A stretch of 10,131 bases of DNA from Deltaproteobacteria bacterium (GTDB taxonomy: Bacteria > Desulfobacterota_B > Binatia > UBA9968): assembly GCA_005879255.1 (NCBI GenBank), contig VBKY01000295.1:1-10131 (forward strand). Direction: 5' to 3'. Positions 6,562 through 10,131 of the stretch are shown piece by piece; within the stretch, counting starts at the first letter, position 1; every line of letters begins with the position of its first letter. A program made the position numbers and the translations under genes. A model generated the notes under the pieces. The model was not told the DNA's origin. It saw only the letters and a list, made by a program, of their open reading frames with translations, and did no database searches.

Positions 6562-7842
6562 TCAGTGCGTGGTCGCCAGAATCCGCTTCACCTGGTCGGT
6601 CGCCCACGCCATGGCGTCCTTGGTCGACATTCCCCCGACCGCCTTCGCGACCATGTCGGGCAGGATATAGAGGTCGTCGATCACCCCGAAAACATCGCTG
6701 GGCGACGCCGGCCAGCCGCGCATCCGGCCGAAGACCCCCTCGGCCGGCAGCAGCCTGAGCTTCGGATCCGTATTCCAGACCGGGTGCTTTTCCCAGTAAC
6801 GCCACATGGGGTGATTGAAGCCGTTCCCGGCCTGGATCCACTCGCTCAGATTATCCTCGCGGAAGAGGAAGCGGAGGAGATCCTTGGCCAGTTCGATATT
6901 CTTGGAGAACTTCCAGATGCCATAGGCGCGGGCATTGGGAGCGAAGAAGCGGCCTGCCGGGCCCGCTGGCGTCGAGTGGTGGTTGATGTCGTCGGCGATC
7001 GGGAGTTTCTTGTCTATGGCCACCGCGTAGGGACTCACGGGGTTGTGGATCCAGGCGCACCTGCCGGCGTTGAGGCAGCGGTTGTTGCCCGCATCGTCCC
7101 AGGAGAGCACCTCTGGCTCCATCGCCTCCGCGTATAGCTCCTTGTAGTACTCGATGACCTCCGCCATCTTTGGCGAGTTGATGGCGATGGTCTTGCCGTC
7201 CGCCTCGAGTACCTTGGCGCCGAAGCACCAGGCGATGGACCAAAAGGTGGTGTGTGCGTCAATACAATGGCTGATCTGGATGCCCACGGGGTGGCCGATC
7301 TTCTTTAGCTTCTTCCCGGCCCGGAGCAGATCGGCCCATGTGTCTGGCGGGCCCTCGCCCACCTGGCGGAACTTGGACTGGAGGTAGTTGCCAGGAATGG
7401 CCGGCCAGATCGACTCGAGCCCCTTCCAGTGGCCGTTGATGAAAAACGCTTCCTTGCAGAAAGGGTAGATGTCGGTGCCGTACTTCTTGTTAAGCTCTCC
7501 GACGACATCGTCCATGTCCACTAGCTGGTCGCGGTGGCGCCATGTCTGCTCGTTGTAGAACATCATGAGATCGTGGCCGGCTTTGGTCTGGACCTCGGCA
7601 GCTTGCTTGGAGGCGAGCTGAACGTTGGGAACATGGTCCGAACGCGCCCCGACGTTCGCCTCGCGGCCGAACTTCTCTAGGAGCTGCTTGAGCTTGGCGT
7701 CCGACTCCGGCACAAAGTGGCTCCAGCCCAGCATGGTGACTTCACGCCGTTGGGCGACGGCGGGCGGGATGCCGAAGGCGAGAATCCCCGCCAGCCCGGC
7801 TGTGCCGCGCCCTATGAACTGCCGCCGCGTGAGCTGATTCAT
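6562..7842 (-). CDS. Tat-exported carbohydrate ABC substrate-binding protein (family 1)
   Basis: A 426-residue periplasmic binding protein that would deliver a sugar-type solute to the two permeases encoded just downstream. The N-terminus carries a twin-arginine signal: TRRQFIG (5-11), a hydrophobic stretch, and a likely cleavage site after AVA (30|31). No lipobox cysteine is present, so a soluble periplasmic protein is expected. The mature part has the usual CUT1 binding-protein look: a Trp-rich N-lobe (MLGWSHFVPESDAKLKQLLE), GLESIWPAIPGNY, the TWADLLRAGKKLKKIG segment, and AAGP/GRFFAPNARAYGIWKFSKN-like middle and C-lobe elements. Length is normal. GGGAGG stands 7 bases before the ATG at 7842, the strongest ribosome site in the operon. 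As the first gene it is probably made in excess over the permeases. The ligand is unknown. Confidence 0.93.
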   Translation of the reverse strand: MNQLTRRQFIGRGTAGLAGILAFGIPPAVAQRREVTMLGWSHFVPESDAKLKQLLEKFGREANVGARSDHVPNVQLASKQAAEVQTKAGHDLMMFYNEQTWRHRDQLVDMDDVVGELNKKYGTDIYPFCKEAFFINGHWKGLESIWPAIPGNYLQSKFRQVGEGPPDTWADLLRAGKKLKKIGHPVGIQISHCIDAHTTFWSIAWCFGAKVLEADGKTIAINSPKMAEVIEYYKELYAEAMEPEVLSWDDAGNNRCLNAGRCAWIHNPVSPYAVAIDKKLPIADDINHHSTPAGPAGRFFAPNARAYGIWKFSKNIELAKDLLRFLFREDNLSEWIQAGNGFNHPMWRYWEKHPVWNTDPKLRLLPAEGVFGRMRGWPASPSDVFGVIDDLYILPDMVAKAVGGMSTKDAMAWATDQVKRILATTH

Positions 7843-7927
7843 ACACGCCTCCCTTCTTGAACACTTGGATCTGTGGGAAGAGTCTCGGGCGACTCAGCTC
7901 GCGTTGTTTAGCCAACAAAACTGACCT

Positions 7928-7957
7928 ACGATAGGGGAATCTCAGGATGGGTGTCAA
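7928..7957 (-). promoter_or_regulatory. Sigma-70-type promoter of the sugar importer operon
   Basis: On the - strand a perfect TTGACA (7957-7952) is followed after 18 bases by TATCGT (7933-7928), which keeps T, A, T and the final T of the -10 consensus. The transcript would begin near 7921, leaving about 80 bases before the ATG at 7842. Confidence 0.5.
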
Positions 7958-7990
7958 GAGAGAAAAACGACCCTTTCCCGATTTTGTTGC

Positions 7991-8052
7991 AGCTAAGACT
8001 TTGCCAAATTTTAGCTTCAAACTTTGGAGTCAGACGACGATTTCTTGACTCC
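7991..8052. promoter_or_regulatory. Paired inverted repeats upstream of the importer promoter, possible operators
   Basis: Two perfect inverted repeats lie side by side: AGCTAA (7991-7996) with TTAGCT (8011-8016), and GGAGTCA (8026-8032) with TGACTCC (8046-8052). Both are upstream of the -35 box, a position that suits an activator rather than a repressor. The first overlaps a weaker sigma-54-like element on the - strand (TGGCAAAGTCTTAGCT, 8006-7991) that has GG and GC 10 bases apart. A sugar-responsive regulator gene is not present in the window. Confidence 0.3.
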
Positions 8053-8228
8053 CTCTTCGTGAGGCGGACAGGACTATGTTACTTCAGCGCCATCAGCTTC
8101 CGTTGTTGCTCGGGAACACGCCGTTTGGCCACTGGTACGGGAGAGTCTACAGAGGCTACACCGAAAACTTAGAAAAGCTGCCACGGAGACTTTGGGTATT
8201 ATGCCGAGCGCTGCGGGATGCAAAGTTC

Positions 8229-8757
8229 ATGGCCCGACGACGGCGCGTGTTTGCTCCAAGTGTTCTTTATCACGTCATCGTTCGAGGCAACCCAGCGAAA
8301 GAAAACCTTTACATCAGACGGGGACTACCAAGCCTATCTTGAACGACTAGCCAAGTATCGCAGACAATACTACTAGTAGTTGCGCTGTTTACGCATTCTG
8401 TCTGTATTTATTGGAACTGATCCACTACATTCATCTCAATCCGGTGCCGACGGGCATGGTTAGAGCTCCCGAGCAATATTGATACTCCGGTCATCATGCT
8501 TATCTGCAGGGTAAAGAGCCGGCGAAGGTGCTCGCGATGCTAGGCGGAAGCCGGGGCTATCGGAGGTTCGTACAGGACGGGCTCAAGGACGGTCATAAGG
8601 AAGAATACTACGCGGTGGAGGATCAGCGCTTTCTGGGAGAGGAAGGTTTACGAAGTCGATGCGCGCGGACGAAGAGGAAGAGGTGCCAAGGCTGAAACGT
8701 AAGAGCGGCGTCGACGCCGCGGTGAAAAAGTTGAGCGTTCGCGTTCGGCAACTAAGA
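8229..8757 (+). pseudogene. Decayed RAYT / IS200-like (Y1) transposase
   Basis: Pieces of a REP-associated tyrosine transposase can be followed through several frames. ATG at 8229 opens MARRRRVFAPSVLYHVIVRGN, the classical start. An extra C within 8291-8293 shifts the frame to QRKKTFTSDGDYQAYLERLAKYRRQYY, ended by TAG at 8374. A third frame (8378 on) gives CAVYAFCL and then directly YLLELIHYIHLNPV, followed by a TGA at 8480 and YSGHHAYLQGKEP, AKVLAMLGGSRGYRRF and EEYYAVEDQRFLGEEG. A missing T near 8647 leads to FTKSMRADEEEEVPRLKRK. In intact relatives the NHxH motif and the following core stand between the CL and YLLEL segments. Here they are absent, so a deletion near 8404 has removed the catalytic histidines. 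The gene is certainly dead. The right edge is approximate. Confidence 0.85.
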
Positions 8758-8763
8758 TATCAG

Positions 8764-9084
8764 CACACTCGCAAACTGACAGCCAGCGCACCAGTCCTTC
8801 TCGTAAAACGATGTGGTGAAAGTAGCGGCCCACTACAGAGACACGGTTGTCCTTTGTGATTCTGCACCGAGACGGAATGTATATGATGCTCAAACAAGCC
8901 GATGATGCGAAGCATGTGGTTCCCTATTGGAACGTCTCCGACAAACTCTGGAATATCTATTTTGGGTTTCGGACGTGGACGCTCTCCATGCCGAATTTGT
9001 TCCTAGAGGAGCGAAGATTGATTATGGACTTTGCGATCAGCCATACGCCTGCCGAGATTTGGCACTATGAACCATGAGCTTTAG
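8764..9084 (+). pseudogene. Decayed VOC-family (glyoxalase/bleomycin-resistance-like) gene
   Basis: Fragments in several frames assemble into one vicinal-oxygen-chelate protein. TRKLTASAPVLLVK comes first, then after an extra C at 8809, DVVKVAAHYRDT. A jump follows with a probable loss of about a dozen codons, then SFVILHRDGMYMMLKQADD and VVPYWNVSDKLWNIYF. A missing T near 8961 leads to WVSDVDALHAEFVPRGAKI and DYGLCDQPYACRE. An extra A at 9057 leads to FGTMNHEL and TAG at 9082-9084. This matches a single betaalphabetabetabeta-type module pair with the usual IYFWV-DVDALHAE phrase, a hallmark of the family. No ATG remains at the expected start near 8764. Several independent lesions make this a pseudogene. 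The original substrate is unknown. It abuts the transposase remnant. Confidence 0.75.
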
Positions 9085-9237
9085 CGAACGGAGGTCCGCA
9101 CCGTCGCTGAGTTTATCGTTAGGCCTTTCTCAAACGAACCAATCTTACGCCGCATCCGACTCACGCGTCGTTCTGTTCGGTCTGTTGCGTCATGCGGATG
9201 TGCTAAGCAGGTATAATGGGTAGCTTGTCACATAATA

Positions 9238-9297
9238 GAGAAAGAGCACCCTGTTACAGCGACAATAGATAGACCGTTTTTGGTTTTGAGGGTTTCG
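9238..9297 (+). repeat. Copy 2 of the 60-base coding repeat (PVTA-IDRP peptide)
   Basis: In frame this reads EKEHPVTATIDRPFLVLRVS, then VRA and a TAA stop. It matches 3125-3184 at 50 of 60 positions, and four of the ten differences are silent third-position changes. Upstream the same frame is closed by TAA about nine codons earlier, so only the C-terminal scrap of the parent gene is left here. Confidence 0.6.
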
Positions 9298-9331
9298 GTT
9301 CGAGCGTAAATACTGGGCCTCAACGGGGACG

Positions 9332-9363
9332 GGATTGAAGTGGAGCGTCATTCAGTTCAATCC
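9332..9363. repeat. 8-bp perfect inverted repeat, 16-base loop
   Basis: GGATTGAA (9332-9339) and TTCAATCC (9356-9363) are exact reverse complements. There is no T-run after it, so an intrinsic terminator is unlikely. It may be a regulator site for the gene at 9477 or part of a decayed element. Confidence 0.35.
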
Positions 9364-9441
9364 TGCGACGAATTTAGCCTTTCCACCCTCGAAGAATCCG
9401 GTTTCCTTTCTTCGGTAAATAACACTTTTCGCAACTACAAT

Positions 9442-9466
9442 GTTCGTGATAAGTCTACTCACGAAC
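9442..9466. promoter_or_regulatory. Perfect 8-bp inverted repeat just before the start codon at 9477
   Basis: GTTCGTGA (9442-9449) and TCACGAAC (9459-9466) flank a 9-base spacer and end 10 bases before the ATG. As DNA it would be a good repressor operator. As RNA it would form a hairpin right next to the modest ribosome site GAAG (9467-9470). Either way it is well placed to control the binding protein gene. Confidence 0.4.
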
Positions 9467-9476
9467 GAAGTGCGCG

Positions 9477-10131
9477 ATGAAGAAAGAGGTTCTCTTATCA
9501 ATCCTGGTCGTCGCGGTACAGCTTGCTGTTGCAGTCATAGCCGAGCCGCAGCAGCAAAAGAAAGTCCCTCGGATAGGGTATCTATCGCCGTCCGACCCAG
9601 CTACTGATTCCACCCGTTTCGAGGCAATTCGGCTGGCTCTGCGCGAGCTGGGGTACATAGAGGGACAGAACATCACCTTCGAGCACCGATATGCGGAGGG
9701 GAAGTTCGATCGGCATTCTGAGCTTGCGGCCGAGCTGGTGCGTCTCAAGGTTGATATCATCGTAACAGGAGGGCCCATTCCGGTACGGGCGGCCAAGAAT
9801 GCGACCAAGACGATTCCCATCGTTATGTTGGGCACTGGGACCGATCCTGTCGAGGAGGGCCTAGTTGAAAGCCTTGCCCGTCCTGGCGGCAACGTCACCG
9901 GTCTTACTCTCCTTACCGGAGAACTAGGAGGGAAGCGATTGGAGCTGTTCAAAGAAGCCGTTCCCAAAGTTGGCCGTGTCGCGGTTCTCTACGATCCGGC
10001 CACTCCGGTCAATGTACACGAGGTGAAAGAGGTTCTTCCAGTCGCGGCGCGTGCGCTGGGGTTGACTCTTCAGCCTCGGGAGGTACGAGATGTGGACGGT
10101 TTCGACAAGGTTTTTGCTGCGATGGGCAAGC
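9477..10131 (+). CDS. TrpX-like ABC substrate-binding protein (PF04392 type), 3' end missing
   Basis: The frame opens at ATG 9477 and is still open at the window edge after 218 codons. The family is usually about 320-330 residues, so roughly a third is missing. A signal peptide (MKKEVLLSILVVAVQLAVAVIA, likely cleavage near residue 22) precedes the diagnostic VPRIGYLSPSDP, then RLALRELGYIEGQNITFEHR, the ELAAELVRLKVDIIVTGG segment, the PIVMLGTGTDPVEEGLVESL segment and ARPGGNVTGLTLLTGELGGK. The next part, LELFKEAVPKVGRVAVLYDP, starts the second lobe. Such proteins bind amino-acid-like or other small ligands for an ABC importer with a membrane protein and an ATPase, which may follow outside the window. 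It is not part of the CUT1 sugar system. GAAG at 9467-9470 is a modest ribosome site. Confidence 0.9.
   Translation, partial: MKKEVLLSILVVAVQLAVAVIAEPQQQKKVPRIGYLSPSDPATDSTRFEAIRLALRELGYIEGQNITFEHRYAEGKFDRHSELAAELVRLKVDIIVTGGPIPVRAAKNATKTIPIVMLGTGTDPVEEGLVESLARPGGNVTGLTLLTGELGGKRLELFKEAVPKVGRVAVLYDPATPVNVHEVKEVLPVAARALGLTLQPREVRDVDGFDKVFAAMGK

Larger units (their letters stand above)
7843..8228. promoter_or_regulatory. Control region of the sugar importer operon
   Basis: These 386 bases have no convincing gene. The part nearest the binding protein gene holds the ribosome site, a leader of about 80 bases with a small dyad GAGTC-N6-GACTC (7880-7895), a sigma-70-type promoter (7928-7957), and further upstream the inverted repeats at 7991-8052. 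From about 8053 to 8228 an open frame continues into the transposase remnant, but I see no family signature in it. Confidence 0.5.
9085..9476. other. Non-coding stretch with repeat copy, hairpins and a -10-like box
   Basis: These 392 bases hold no intact gene. A hairpin AGCGA(A)CGG / CCGTCGCT at 9083-9108 overlaps the end of the VOC remnant. A perfect TATAAT stands at 9212-9217 but has no good -35 partner. The second copy of the PVTA-IDRP repeat is at 9238-9297, in a short frame ending at TAA 9307-9309. Inverted repeats lie at 9332-9363 and 9442-9466. Confidence 0.45.

Noticed and set aside
8047..8228. Frame leading into the transposase remnant as a longer N-terminus or a separate gene
   Set aside because: The transposase family begins at the ATG at 8229, and the preceding residues match nothing I recognise.
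9083..9127. Integron attC site after the VOC remnant (hairpin with an extra A, then GTTAGGC at 9118-9124)
   Set aside because: GTTAGGC fits the GTTRRRY core, but no matching RYYYAAC core or paired inner boxes occur upstream at the right distance.
9332..9363. CRISPR repeat, because of the GATTGAA end
   Set aside because: There is only one occurrence and no regular repeat-spacer pattern.
9455..9967. 170-codon - strand frame opposite the PF04392-type gene
   Set aside because: The + strand frame has a signal peptide and clear family motifs throughout, so the opposite frame is a shadow.

Overview
The window reads as a piece of a bacterial chromosome, probably from an uncultured soil or sediment lineage of the deltaproteobacterial, Binatota or Rokubacteria kind. 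This is inferred from the gene families only: a GAF-type sigma-54 activator, a Tat-exported CUT1 sugar-binding protein, and a TrpX-like (PF04392-type) substrate-binding protein. No rRNA, tRNA, CRISPR array or intact mobile element was seen. Base composition is uneven. The ABC transporter block (about 3480-7850) is clearly GC-richer (one sampled line is 63% GC) than the flanks (sampled lines are 43-50%).

Left part (1-3205). The last codons of a gene on the + strand run to position 63. A perfect 14-bp hairpin follows at 87-117. On the - strand, 251-1759 encodes a complete GAF/AAA+/Fis sigma-54 activator. Divergent from it, 2219-2938 encodes an unrecognised exported protein. The 459-bp gap between them holds a good -24/-12 element (2134-2149) pointing at the exported protein gene, plus short repeats that could be activator sites. 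The simplest model is that the activator controls its divergent neighbour. A gene remnant at 2957-3205 ends with a peptide that recurs at 9238-9297.

Middle part (3206-7960). This is a full CUT1-type carbohydrate ABC importer in an unusual layout. The ATPase (3493-4587) is on the + strand. The binding protein and two permeases form a tight three-gene operon on the - strand (7842 down to 4744) that converges on the ATPase gene. A sigma-70-type promoter (7928-7957) precedes the binding protein. Inverted repeats and a weaker sigma-54-like site lie just upstream of it.

Right part (7960-10131). Two decayed genes sit side by side. The first is a RAYT/IS200-like transposase (about 8229-8757) that has lost its catalytic middle. 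The second is a VOC/glyoxalase-like gene (about 8764-9084) with several frameshifts. About 390 bp of non-coding sequence follows, with the second copy of the repeated peptide and two inverted repeats. Then the 5' part of a PF04392-type substrate-binding protein gene starts at 9477 and runs off the window.

I found no clearly new multi-gene system. The best leads are the sigma-54 activator with its non-standard GAFTGA loop and unknown exported partner, and the duplicated in-frame peptide that brackets the GC-rich transporter block.
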